From the NCBI GenBank assembly GCA_004212095.1, contig RXIJ01000034.1, positions 1-35,017 on the forward strand: a DNA stretch of 35,017 nt, in the 5' to 3' direction. Positions 10,188-19,277 of the stretch are shown in pieces. The stretch is from Methanosarcinales archaeon. GTDB taxonomy: Archaea; Halobacteriota; Methanosarcinia; Methanosarcinales; EX4572-44. Made by a program: the position numbers and the translations under genes. Under the pieces are notes generated by a model that saw only the letters and a program-made list of their open reading frames with translations, was not told the origin of the DNA and ran no database searches. How positions within the stretch are numbered: position 1 is the first letter of the stretch; each line of letters starts with the position of its first letter.

Positions 10188-11603
10188 TCAAGTAGAACTT
10201 GATTCAGGGTGCTCTGGTATGTAGAGTTTTTGCCATTCAAAAAAAAACTTTTCCATCCACCAGTTAATATCTTTTTGTCTGACCCTTCTTTTGAGTGCCA
10301 TAAACCGCTTCCTTTTTTCGTCCTCTGGCATTTCTACCGCTTCTTTTATGCCTTCTGCAATTGCATTTATGTCATAGGGATTGACAATGATCGCCTCCTT
10401 AAGCTCCTCAGCCGCTCCTGCGAATTCGCTTAGTATAACCACACCAGTATCCTTTGCAGCTATGTATTCCTTTACTACAAGATTCATGCCATCCATGATT
10501 GGAGTGACCAGAACAACGTCTGCCATTTTATAATACTTTACAAGATTGTCAAAAGAAACTATCTGATAAAAATATTTTATCGGGGTCCAGTCGACAGTAC
10601 TGTATTCACCATTGATACAGCCGACACTTTTGTCCAGTTCATGTTTCATCGTTCTGTATTCTTCAACCTTGGTGCGTGATGGTGTCGCAACCTGCACAAG
10701 AGTTATTTTTTCTTTCCACTGCGGATTATCCTCAATGAACTGCTTAAAAGCAAACATGCGTTCGGGAATGCCTTTGGTGTAATCAAGTCTGTCAATTCCA
10801 AAAATAATTTTTTCACCTTTAATTTTACTGCGAAGAGTATGCGACCTGTTTTTTACAGATGTGAATTGTTGATAATCTATACCAACTGGAAACACACCAA
10901 TTTTTACATCCCGGTCTCCATGATGTACGATGCTCTGCTTTTTATTCACCTGGAAACCAAGTTGTTCAGCACATTCAATAAAGTTTTGTGCATAATACTG
11001 GGTATGAAATCCTATCAAATCGCTGCCAAGCAAACCATTGAATATCTCATCTCGCCAGGGAATCTTGCTAAACGTGTTCCATGATACCCAGGGGATATGC
11101 CAGAAAAAAGCAATCTTATGCGTGGTATTTCGTATCATCGATGGAACAAGGCTTAAATGATAATCGTGTACCCACACAAAAGAGTTTTCTGTTGCAACAT
11201 CCATGACAGCTTTAGCAAACTTCGTATTAGCTTTAACATACATCTGCCAGAATCGAGTGCTAAACACCGCTTTTTCAGTAAACAAATGAAAAACAGGCCA
11301 TAGTATTCTATTAGAGAATCCATGATAATAAAATTCCTTCTCTTTTAGAGAAAGCTTTACTCGCTTGAGTGTATAGCACGGTGAGCTGCAAGGTACCTTC
11401 ACAACATCGCCATTCTCAAAATCAGCCTTACCACTTCCCCATGCAACCCATGTCCCTCCTGTTTTTCGCATCGTTGAATCGAGTGCGCTTACTACCCCAC
11501 CTATCCCTTTTTTACATATAATCCCCTTTGATGTACGCTCATGGCTGTAAGGCTCTCTGTTGGTAACAAGAACCAGTTCACCAGGAAGTTCTGCTGCTGC
11601 CAT
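10188..11603 (-). CDS. otsA: Trehalose-6-phosphate synthase family glycosyltransferase (GT20)
   Basis: [12 protein letters not shown]...GGVVSALDS...[16 protein letters not shown]...[45 protein letters not shown]...[21 protein letters not shown]. Confidence 0.93.
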   Translation of the reverse strand: MAAAELPGELVLVTNREPYSHERTSKGIICKKGIGGVVSALDSTMRKTGGTWVAWGSGKADFENGDVVKVPCSSPCYTLKRVKLSLKEKEFYYHGFSNRILWPVFHLFTEKAVFSTRFWQMYVKANTKFAKAVMDVATENSFVWVHDYHLSLVPSMIRNTTHKIAFFWHIPWVSWNTFSKIPWRDEIFNGLLGSDLIGFHTQYYAQNFIECAEQLGFQVNKKQSIVHHGDRDVKIGVFPVGIDYQQFTSVKNRSHTLRSKIKGEKIIFGIDRLDYTKGIPERMFAFKQFIEDNPQWKEKITLVQVATPSRTKVEEYRTMKHELDKSVGCINGEYSTVDWTPIKYFYQIVSFDNLVKYYKMADVVLVTPIMDGMNLVVKEYIAAKDTGVVILSEFAGAAEELKEAIIVNPYDINAIAEGIKEAVEMPEDEKRKRFMALKRRVRQKDINWWMEKFFFEWQKLYIPEHPESSST

Positions 11604-11719
11604 TGTATACTAATTACTACCTTATTTGTCATAAATGTTGGCTAATCGTTCGTCCTGCAAAGTTGACGAAAGTTTTATCTGTTTTCAACTGTAATAATAT
11701 TTAGTGTTATTACGGAACG

Positions 11720-12994
11720 TTGAGAGTTATGGGCATTCATCTTGATCCGTCACTTACCTACATCGATGGCACTAATCACGTGCTTACTGAACAAACCACT
11801 CTTTCACAGATAGAGGCTGTTCAGGCAAAGTTAGGAATTACAAATATTACACCCATCACAAATCTTGATAGGGTTGGTATAGATGTGTGCTCTGTCACAC
11901 GAAAAAACGCAGCCAGGGGAGCAAACTCTGTTTATTCAGGCAAAGGTGCAAGTGCTAAACAATCAAGAATTTCCGCACTGATGGAGGCAGTTGAGCGATG
12001 CCTTGCCGAAGCGCCAGGAAACAATGCAGATATAGAGACGCCACACAGTTACAAAGAGAATATTATTGACTCATATTTGAATCTAAAAAAACAAGAAACT
12101 GTTCTTAATCCAAACGAGTTGATATTGAATGGAGCAATGTCGCTTAACACGCCACTTGAATGGATGTGGGGCAACGATCTATTTACCGGTGAAGAGATTC
12201 TTGTGCCTGCAAATGCAGTGTATCACCCATACGAGCCGCCTATAGGAAGCAATCGCTTGTTTCGAAGTGAAACCAATGGACTTGCTGCAGGTAGTTGCAT
12301 GGAAGAAGCAGTACTTCATGGACTCCTTGAAGTTGTTGAACGGGACGCTTACAGCATAGCAGAATACACCAAAAACACAGGAAAAAAAATCCTGCTGTCT
12401 ATAGAGAACGGTGTGCCATACCAGCTTTATAAAAAATTCGCTGGTGCAGGCGTGGATGTGCACCTCTGGCTGCTTCCGGCAGACAGCGGCATACACGTCG
12501 TTCTTGCAGCCGTTGATGACGTTGTGTTGAAATATCCAACATTACTTCTTATAGGCGCTGGTGCACACCTTGATCCTGCTGTCGCTGTAAACCGTGCATT
12601 AACAGAGGCAGCACAGTCGAGACTCGTACAGATACATGGATCACGCAAAAACAACGAGAGAGACGAGATGCAAGAACGGGTCGGGTACAATGCCATCAAA
12701 AACATAAATCGGCACTGGTACCGAAGCAAAGCAGAAACAACCACACTTGATGAGCTTGAAAACCAGGCATCTGACAAGCCATACAACAATATTCAGATAC
12801 TGCTTAAAAAACTCGCCCCAACATCTGCAAGAGCAATTATTGTAAACCTCAGTAGACCAGGCATCGATATACCTGTTATACGTGCTATAATCCCTGCTTA
12901 TGAAATTTGTGCCCTTGATTCAACACGCTTTGGCTCACGGGTACGAAATCATATAAAACTTGGTGCGGGGGCACGATGGAAGAAAAAGCATTGA
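11720..12994 (+). CDS. YcaO-domain protein (methanogen-type; TTG start at 11720 or ATG at 11729)
   Basis: NLDRVGIDVCSVTRKNAARGANSVYSGKGASAKQSRISALMEAVERCLAE, GSNRLFRSETNGLAAGSCMEEAVLHGLLEVVERDAYSI. Confidence 0.93.
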   Translation: MRVMGIHLDPSLTYIDGTNHVLTEQTTLSQIEAVQAKLGITNITPITNLDRVGIDVCSVTRKNAARGANSVYSGKGASAKQSRISALMEAVERCLAEAPGNNADIETPHSYKENIIDSYLNLKKQETVLNPNELILNGAMSLNTPLEWMWGNDLFTGEEILVPANAVYHPYEPPIGSNRLFRSETNGLAAGSCMEEAVLHGLLEVVERDAYSIAEYTKNTGKKILLSIENGVPYQLYKKFAGAGVDVHLWLLPADSGIHVVLAAVDDVVLKYPTLLLIGAGAHLDPAVAVNRALTEAAQSRLVQIHGSRKNNERDEMQERVGYNAIKNINRHWYRSKAETTTLDELENQASDKPYNNIQILLKKLAPTSARAIIVNLSRPGIDIPVIRAIIPAYEICALDSTRFGSRVRNHIKLGAGARWKKKH

Positions 12995-13137
12995 GTGAAC
13001 CCCCATGATTTTTGCAAGGAGACTTTTCCTGATAAAGTCAAATTGCATGTAGCCAGCCCAGAAACTGCTGTAAAAATAGTATATATTTCCCTCATTATCA
13101 ATTAACCGGAAAGTGTATGAAAAATTGTCATTGTAAA

Positions 13138-13155
13138 GAGGGGAAAAACCCCCTC
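13138..13155. terminator. Candidate hairpin between convergent ycaO and hppA
   Basis: GAGGGG-aaaaac-CCCCTC inverted repeat located between the two convergent stop codons; function inferred. Confidence 0.45.
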
Positions 13156-13161
13156 ACCCTC

Positions 13162-15201
13162 TCAAAAAAATCCGCTGTGAATAAAGATAGCTGAGAATAG
13201 TATTGCTATCATGTTTACTACTTTTATCAGTGGATTTAATGCAGGTCCTGATGTATCTTTGAATGGATCGCCAACTGTGTCACCAACCACTGCTGCTTTG
13301 TGTGCATCCGAACCCTTGCCACCATAAAGTCCATCTTCGATGAGTTTTTTGGCGTTGTCCCATGCACCTCCACCATTTGACATGGTAAGAGCTAAGAGAA
13401 GCCCTGATACAATAACTCCTATCAGCATGCCGCCAAGGGCTACTTTTCCAAGTATGAGTCCCACAAGCAGCGGAACTGCTATTGCAATAATGCCTGGTAC
13501 TATCATGTGTCGAAGGGCTGCCTTGGTGACAATATCAACACACTTACCATATTCTGGTTTTGCAGTTCCTTCCATTATCCCTGGTATCTCTCTAAATTGT
13601 CTGCGTACTTCTTCCACTATCTTAAAAGCTGCATCACCAACCGCATTCATAGTTACTGAGCTAAATATAAATGGCAGGAGTCCACCAATAAGAAGTCCTG
13701 CGAGTACGAGCGGGTTAGCGAGGCTAAGATCCCCTGGCAGGAGATCTACTTTATGAGTGTAGTCTGCAAACAGAGCAAGTGCTCCAAGGGCGGCTGAGCC
13801 TACTGCATACCCCTTTGTTACAGCTTTTGTGGTGTTTCCAACTGCATCAAGTGCATCGGTTGTTTCTCGTACGTTTTCAGGAAGTCCGGCCATTTCTGCA
13901 ATACCACCAGCATTGTCGGTGATTGGTCCGTATGAATCAAGGGTGATGATCATTCCTGTTACAGAAAGCATGGCTGCTGCTGCAATGGAAATACCATACA
14001 AACCCATGCTTGGATCGGCAGCACCTCCTGTCAGGAAAAAGGATGCGAGGATTCCTGCCGAAATGACCAATACCGGAGCTGTTGTACTTTCAAAACCAAA
14101 AGCAAGTCCGGAAATGATATTGGTGCCTGCACCAGTTTGAGAGGCTTCTGCTATTTTCTTTACTGGTCTGTATTTTGTAGAGGTGTAGTATTCAGTTATT
14201 ATGACCATCAATACCATGATCACAATGCCAATTATTGTTGCATAATAAAATTTAAATGGAATTGATAATGTTTGCGTGATTACAAAGAAAGCTGCAAGAC
14301 AGATGATTGCTGATGCTGCAACACCTTTATAAAGTGCGTTCATGATATTTTTGCCAGCCCCGATGCGGATAAAGAATATCGCTGCAATCGACGCAAATAT
14401 TGCTACTGACCCGATTGCTAAGGGATATATGACTGCATTAGCAATATCTTTTATGATCAGCGACCCAAGAAGCATTGCTGCAAGAATCGTTACCACATAC
14501 GTTTCAAATAGGTCTGCCCCCATGCCTGCACAATCGCCAACATTATCGCCAACATTATCTGCAATCACTCCGGCATTTCGTGGGTCATCCTCTGGTATGC
14601 CAGCCTCCACTTTTCCAACAAGATCGGCTCCGACATCAGCAGCTTTGGTGAATATGCCGCCACCAACCCTTGCAAACAGACTGATAAGGCTTGCTCCAAA
14701 ACCAAAGCCTACAATCAGGTCAACCTTTCCCGGCTCTCCACCATATAATAAGTATAATCCACTAACGCCAAACAGTGCAAGACCGACAACAGAAAGACCT
14801 GTGACTGCCCCTCCCTTGACTGCTACGCCAAGTGCCTCCTTTAATCCATTTTTCGCAGCGTTTGCTGTTCTGACATTAGCTCGTACTGATACATTCATTC
14901 CAATATAGCCAGCAAGAGCTGAAAAAATAGCTCCTATGATAAACCCCACAGCTATTTTAAAACCGTCGTGCTGCTTTAAACCGATGGCAATAACAACAGC
15001 AAGTACAACAGCTACAACCGCAATCGTCTTGTACTGCCTGTTCAGATATGCCATTGCCCCCTCCTGAATTGCTGAGGATATTTCCTGCATTCGTTCTGTT
15101 CCAGGCTCGTAGCTCAGTACTTTTCTGGCAAACAAGCCTGCAAAAACAAGGCTGATAATACCTGCAACAGGTGCAATATATAACCAATACATAGAATCCA
15201 T
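13162..15201 (-). CDS. hppA: Membrane-bound ion-translocating inorganic pyrophosphatase
   Basis: Multi-[82 protein letters not shown]. Confidence 0.98.
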   Translation of the reverse strand: MDSMYWLYIAPVAGIISLVFAGLFARKVLSYEPGTERMQEISSAIQEGAMAYLNRQYKTIAVVAVVLAVVIAIGLKQHDGFKIAVGFIIGAIFSALAGYIGMNVSVRANVRTANAAKNGLKEALGVAVKGGAVTGLSVVGLALFGVSGLYLLYGGEPGKVDLIVGFGFGASLISLFARVGGGIFTKAADVGADLVGKVEAGIPEDDPRNAGVIADNVGDNVGDCAGMGADLFETYVVTILAAMLLGSLIIKDIANAVIYPLAIGSVAIFASIAAIFFIRIGAGKNIMNALYKGVAASAIICLAAFFVITQTLSIPFKFYYATIIGIVIMVLMVIITEYYTSTKYRPVKKIAEASQTGAGTNIISGLAFGFESTTAPVLVISAGILASFFLTGGAADPSMGLYGISIAAAAMLSVTGMIITLDSYGPITDNAGGIAEMAGLPENVRETTDALDAVGNTTKAVTKGYAVGSAALGALALFADYTHKVDLLPGDLSLANPLVLAGLLIGGLLPFIFSSVTMNAVGDAAFKIVEEVRRQFREIPGIMEGTAKPEYGKCVDIVTKAALRHMIVPGIIAIAVPLLVGLILGKVALGGMLIGVIVSGLLLALTMSNGGGAWDNAKKLIEDGLYGGKGSDAHKAAVVGDTVGDPFKDTSGPALNPLIKVVNMIAILFSAIFIHSGFF

Positions 15202-15335
15202 ATTTTGTATACCTCTTCAATATTAAACCGCCAATAGATATTCTATATAATAAAAAGCCTTTGGATATTTACAAAGTCTGTGGTGATGGTTTGGAGCGGT
15301 CTTTTGATTGTCGCAATCTATATATTACTCCATTA

Positions 15336-16406
15336 TCAGGGCTTGCGTCCTTCAATCACATCATCAAGTTTGTCAGGTACCCGGTCAAGGTTATCAGCTA
15401 CAGGCATAACCGTGGGCTGCTTTATATCATTGAGCACTCTCTGTCCCTCCCCACTTATCACAAACTGCACAAATTGTGCAGCAAGTTCCGGGTGTGGTGC
15501 ATTCTCCGGAATTGTGATCGCATAGAAAATCGGTTTACCAACCCGGTCAGTCCCAACTGATGTAAACCGTTGAAATCCAAGCCTGACCATAACTTTTTTG
15601 TAGGTATCTTCATATTCCGACGAGCTCAAATCAATTTCATTTGGAAGCTCCAAAAACCGCAATCCATGCTGTTGAGCCACGCTTTTGTATCCAAATATAT
15701 AGTCTATTTCGTTGAAGTCAAGCAGTGCTAACAACTGCACACTCCCTCCCCTGATAATAATTTTTTTACTTTGGGGCTTGAATATTTCCGGTATGAGCAC
15801 TATGTAGGTTCCGTTATTTTCTGTTACTGGTATTTCCGGATTGAAATTGCAGGATATTAACCTGTCAAAGATTGTTTGGTCGTTATAGTACAATTCAGCG
15901 AGTTGTGCTGTCATCAGGGTTCTGTATCCACATGCATCGAGCATCGGATTTGAAAACCCAAACTTCACATCCGGCCGTGCAAGGATTTCATACCAGTTTG
16001 ATTCGTTGATTTCGTTTGCATATCTGCTTTCGTTGGTGTATGCAATAACCATTTGATTTCTTGCAAATCGGACGTACCAGCAGCAATAGCTCTCTGTATT
16101 ATTGCCGGTAGCATACATCAGGTCAGGAATCAGGTTTTCGTCTGCAACCGCGAGCACATCGTACTCCTCATGAATATCTGTTATGTGCCTGATTGCCTGG
16201 ATGCTCCCGTGCCCTTCGATTCGCACATCAACGTCCGGATGCCTGCTTTCAAATTGATGTTCTATTTCCCCAAATGGCACGATCAAACTTCCGGCATAGA
16301 TAACATCTAATTCAGTTTTCTTTTGTTCACCTGTTAATACCGTACCAAAAATGATAACAACAATTATCAAAAGAGATGAGAATGTTACCATATAAATTGT
16401 TCTCAT
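15336..16406 (-). CDS. WtpA/ModA-like extracellular oxyanion (tungstate/molybdate) ABC substrate-binding protein
   Basis: DVIYAGSLIVPFGEIEHQFESRHPDVDVRIEGHGSIQAIRHITDIHEEYDVLAVADENLIP...YANEINESNWYEILARPDVKFGFSNPMLDACGYRTLMTAQLAE. N-terminal TM segment. Confidence 0.88.
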   Translation of the reverse strand: MRTIYMVTFSSLLIIVVIIFGTVLTGEQKKTELDVIYAGSLIVPFGEIEHQFESRHPDVDVRIEGHGSIQAIRHITDIHEEYDVLAVADENLIPDLMYATGNNTESYCCWYVRFARNQMVIAYTNESRYANEINESNWYEILARPDVKFGFSNPMLDACGYRTLMTAQLAELYYNDQTIFDRLISCNFNPEIPVTENNGTYIVLIPEIFKPQSKKIIIRGGSVQLLALLDFNEIDYIFGYKSVAQQHGLRFLELPNEIDLSSSEYEDTYKKVMVRLGFQRFTSVGTDRVGKPIFYAITIPENAPHPELAAQFVQFVISGEGQRVLNDIKQPTVMPVADNLDRVPDKLDDVIEGRKP

Positions 16407-16975
16407 TTGATCTCAATCCTGTCCACCCATTTAATCCAGTAAGTGCCTTCAGTCATGAGGTTTTCTTCTCCAACTATAGAAACTCTAAAAGGTCTTCCAT
16501 CATTTTCCGGGAGGAGTTTACCATCTTGCCAATATGTCAATATCAGCTTTAGATCGCCATGTGGAACCTCTCTAAGGTCTTCCGGGTCAAAGGTGTTAAA
16601 ATCGCATTTTATCTGGTCGTAGTCAAAAACCATCATATATCCATCTTGTGCAGATATCCATACTGTGCTTGACTCGTTAATTCCTCCGACAAGATTGCAA
16701 AGGTCTTCTATTGGAACGCCTTTGCATTCAAAGGGGCCATATTTCATACCAACAGTTGAGAAGAAACTCCCGCGCCCAGTATAAGATGGCATTGTTTTAA
16801 TGTCATCGAATGACAGCACCATTTCTTCATCACCGACGAGTGTCAGGTTCCAGTCGATTTTTTCTTCTGTAACTCCGGGAAAATGCAGGCACCCGGATAC
16901 AGTAATGATAACACCGATACACGCCATTGCAATTGCTAAGGTTGGTAAAATGGGAACTCTACTGTCTCCTTTCAT
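16403..16975 (-). CDS. Lipoprotein with oxidoreductase molybdopterin-binding (sulfite-oxidase fold)-like domain
   Basis: Lipobox-like ITVSGCLHF; WNLTLVGDEEMVLSFDDIKTMPS...KYGPFECKGVPIEDLCNLVGGI..VWISAQDGY...ILTYWQDGKLLPENDGRPFRVSIVGEE...WIKWVDRIEI. Confidence 0.8.
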   Translation of the reverse strand: MKGDSRVPILPTLAIAMACIGVIITVSGCLHFPGVTEEKIDWNLTLVGDEEMVLSFDDIKTMPSYTGRGSFFSTVGMKYGPFECKGVPIEDLCNLVGGINESSTVWISAQDGYMMVFDYDQIKCDFNTFDPEDLREVPHGDLKLILTYWQDGKLLPENDGRPFRVSIVGEENLMTEGTYWIKWVDRIEIK

Positions 16976-17805
16976 TTCATACCCTTCCTTAGCGTGTACG
17001 CAACCAACAAGAGTCCCTCAATCGCAAGAATGGCATCGAATCCTGGCACTGAGCTTGGTTTTGACTCGGGCATGGATTTTGCAGGACCTCCTTTATGACC
17101 AATATATCCGCCGCTATAAATTCTCAGCTCATCCACCCATTTCACTGTAAATCCGCCTGTAGAGGGATACAGTTCATAGAAATGCTGGCACTTCGCAGGT
17201 AGGCACTCGTGCATGTCACAGTTTCCAAAAACGTGTTTGCCCTCCGGATTGATAGAATTGTCTGCAAAAAAGACGAGTCGCATCCCGGTGTAGTAATCAG
17301 GCGGATAGCCAACGCCTTGCCGTTCACCAACCTTTGTGTCTTCTCCATTGTACCAGCAGAGAACCATTGATCCCTGCCGTGCTTCCGGTTGATAGACATT
17401 TGTGTAGCTAAACTCCACGTGGTAGCCATCTGGCGAATGGATCATTACATCATCGCCAGAAGACATTCCTCCAACGAGATTGCATAAATCCATGATATCT
17501 GTGCCCTTAACAGCACCCTTATCTTTAAAGTTTGCAGTCTCGTTTGGATTCCATTTATCTCCTTCAAATACTGGTCCCTGGTGGTAGTAATGCGTTACTC
17601 CGTCCCCATGAACAGGTAGATTTGCCTCCATCCATCCATAAGTTACATCTGTTTCATTAAGAACGGTTGTCCCGTCTTCTGCATATTTTACCACGTGCAC
17701 TTCTGTCGTTGGATCCGCGTGAGCAATACACACTGTCCATACCAACAACAGAAACAACGAAATCACAAATATTATTCTTTTATTCATTTTATTGTTTTCC
17801 TCCAT
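16972..17805 (-). CDS. Secreted protein with one molybdopterin-oxidoreductase-fold-like domain and PGF-CTERM-like anchor
   Basis: Signal peptide; HVVKYAEDGTTVLNETDVTYGWMEANLPVHGDG...KGTDIMDLCNLVGGMSSGDDVMIHSPDGY...FGNCDMHECLP...; C-terminus PSSVPGFDAILAIEGLLLVAYTLRKGMK. Confidence 0.82.
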   Translation of the reverse strand: MEENNKMNKRIIFVISLFLLLVWTVCIAHADPTTEVHVVKYAEDGTTVLNETDVTYGWMEANLPVHGDGVTHYYHQGPVFEGDKWNPNETANFKDKGAVKGTDIMDLCNLVGGMSSGDDVMIHSPDGYHVEFSYTNVYQPEARQGSMVLCWYNGEDTKVGERQGVGYPPDYYTGMRLVFFADNSINPEGKHVFGNCDMHECLPAKCQHFYELYPSTGGFTVKWVDELRIYSGGYIGHKGGPAKSMPESKPSSVPGFDAILAIEGLLLVAYTLRKGMK

Positions 17806-19277
17806 TTAATCACATAAGCTATTGCCAATAATCCACCTATTGCAAATAACGCTTCAAATCCCTGTACTGATGATGCTGGCACTGGTGTAGCTGTTTGGAC
17901 GGAAGCTGGTGTTGCGGATGGCGAGGGGATACTGGTTGCATTTGGAGTGGTGGTGACAGTGGTGGGAGGTGAAGAAGGTGCTACCTTTACCTTGGGTGTT
18001 TCGGCTGGTGCTGGGCTGGATACCCTCACACTCCCGGTTCCATCCGCATTTCCATTTGTAGCTTTTATCATTGTTGTCCCCACAACATTAGCTCTAAAGA
18101 ATCCAGTATTATTGATTGTTCCAATGCTTGTATTGCTGGTTGTCCAGTTGAAAGTAACTCCAAACATTTCATTATAATGTTGATCATACGCAATTGCGTT
18201 GAACTGCTGCGTGCTGCTGACATTTAGTGTTACTGATGATGGTAAGATATTAATTATTGTCAAAACAGGCTCAGGCAGATGAGTAGGGCTTGGAATTGGC
18301 GTCGATGCTGGTACCGAGTTCTTTACTGTTGCATCAACCGTTTTATTCACTGTTCCATTCTCTGCCATTATCGTGACATTGCCGGCTGAGAGTGCAGTAA
18401 ATAATCCTGAATCGTTAATCTTCCCGACGGTTTCATTGTCGCTCGCCCACACAAAGATAATATTTGGTATTTCTGTGCCATACTGGTCATACCCGGTTGC
18501 TGTGAACTGCCGCGTGCCGCTGACATTTAGTGTTACTTCTACAGGTGAAATCTCAATTGAACTTAGTTTAGGGGGGTCCATCGTGCTGTAAATCACTATC
18601 TCATCAACGTATTTTACAGATAGCCCTCCCGACGATGGGCGTCCGACATCGTGGTCAGTGTAATTGTACCAGTACTCCGGAGATAGGCACTCGTGCATAT
18701 CCCAGTGCCCGAATACATGGTCATCAGCAAAGAAGACGAGCCGCATTCCAGTGGGATAGTCCGGAACGTATCCATCATCAGCTCGCCACCATGTCAGTAC
18801 CATTTGTCCCTGTCTTGGGTCTGGATCGTAGACATTTGCGTAACCAAAGTACTTCCTTAAGCCGTCAGACGCATGGATCATTACCCTCTCACCCGGGGAC
18901 ATTCCATCAACCAGTTCACAGAGGTCTTTGATGTCTGTCCCTTTTACAGCGCCAAAGTCCCTGCTCTCTATATTTGTGGTTTCATTCACATCCCATGGGT
19001 CACTCTCGAACTTTTCCCCGAACATGGGTCCCTGGTGGAAGTAATGCGCCACACCGTCGCCTTGTACGGGCAGATTCTCTTCCATCTGTCCATACGTCAC
19101 CGTTGTTTCGTTCAGAACAGTTGTCCCGTCAGAGGCGTACTTTACCATGTAGACTTCAGTTGTTGCTGCCTGCGCCGGAGGCGTTGAGAGCAGGAGCACA
19201 ATACCAATGAACAGTATCAATAGCATTGGTATTGTCAATGGCGCTCTTCCCATCCCTTTCCCCCTAACCGGAATCAT
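17784..19277 (-). CDS. Secreted protein: molybdopterin-oxidoreductase-fold-like domain + two BIG2-like domains + T/S/P stalk + C-terminal anchor
   Basis: KGTDIKDLCELVDGMSPGERVMIHASDG..FGHWDMHECLS; LSSIEISPVEVTLNVSGTRQFTATGYDQYGTEI and INILPSSVTLNVSSTQQFNAIAYDQHYNEM; anchor SSVQGFEALFAIGGLLAIAYVIKWRKTIK. Confidence 0.85.
   Translation of the reverse strand: MIPVRGKGMGRAPLTIPMLLILFIGIVLLLSTPPAQAATTEVYMVKYASDGTTVLNETTVTYGQMEENLPVQGDGVAHYFHQGPMFGEKFESDPWDVNETTNIESRDFGAVKGTDIKDLCELVDGMSPGERVMIHASDGLRKYFGYANVYDPDPRQGQMVLTWWRADDGYVPDYPTGMRLVFFADDHVFGHWDMHECLSPEYWYNYTDHDVGRPSSGGLSVKYVDEIVIYSTMDPPKLSSIEISPVEVTLNVSGTRQFTATGYDQYGTEIPNIIFVWASDNETVGKINDSGLFTALSAGNVTIMAENGTVNKTVDATVKNSVPASTPIPSPTHLPEPVLTIINILPSSVTLNVSSTQQFNAIAYDQHYNEMFGVTFNWTTSNTSIGTINNTGFFRANVVGTTMIKATNGNADGTGSVRVSSPAPAETPKVKVAPSSPPTTVTTTPNATSIPSPSATPASVQTATPVPASSVQGFEALFAIGGLLAIAYVIKWRKTIK

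Noticed and set aside
13340-14908. Plus-strand ORFs (138, 103 and 188 aa)
   Set aside because: Antisense to hppA, typical shadow ORFs.
18635-19210. Plus-strand ORFs (72-104 aa) across the BIG2/type-1 gene
   Set aside because: Antisense to a well-supported secreted protein gene.
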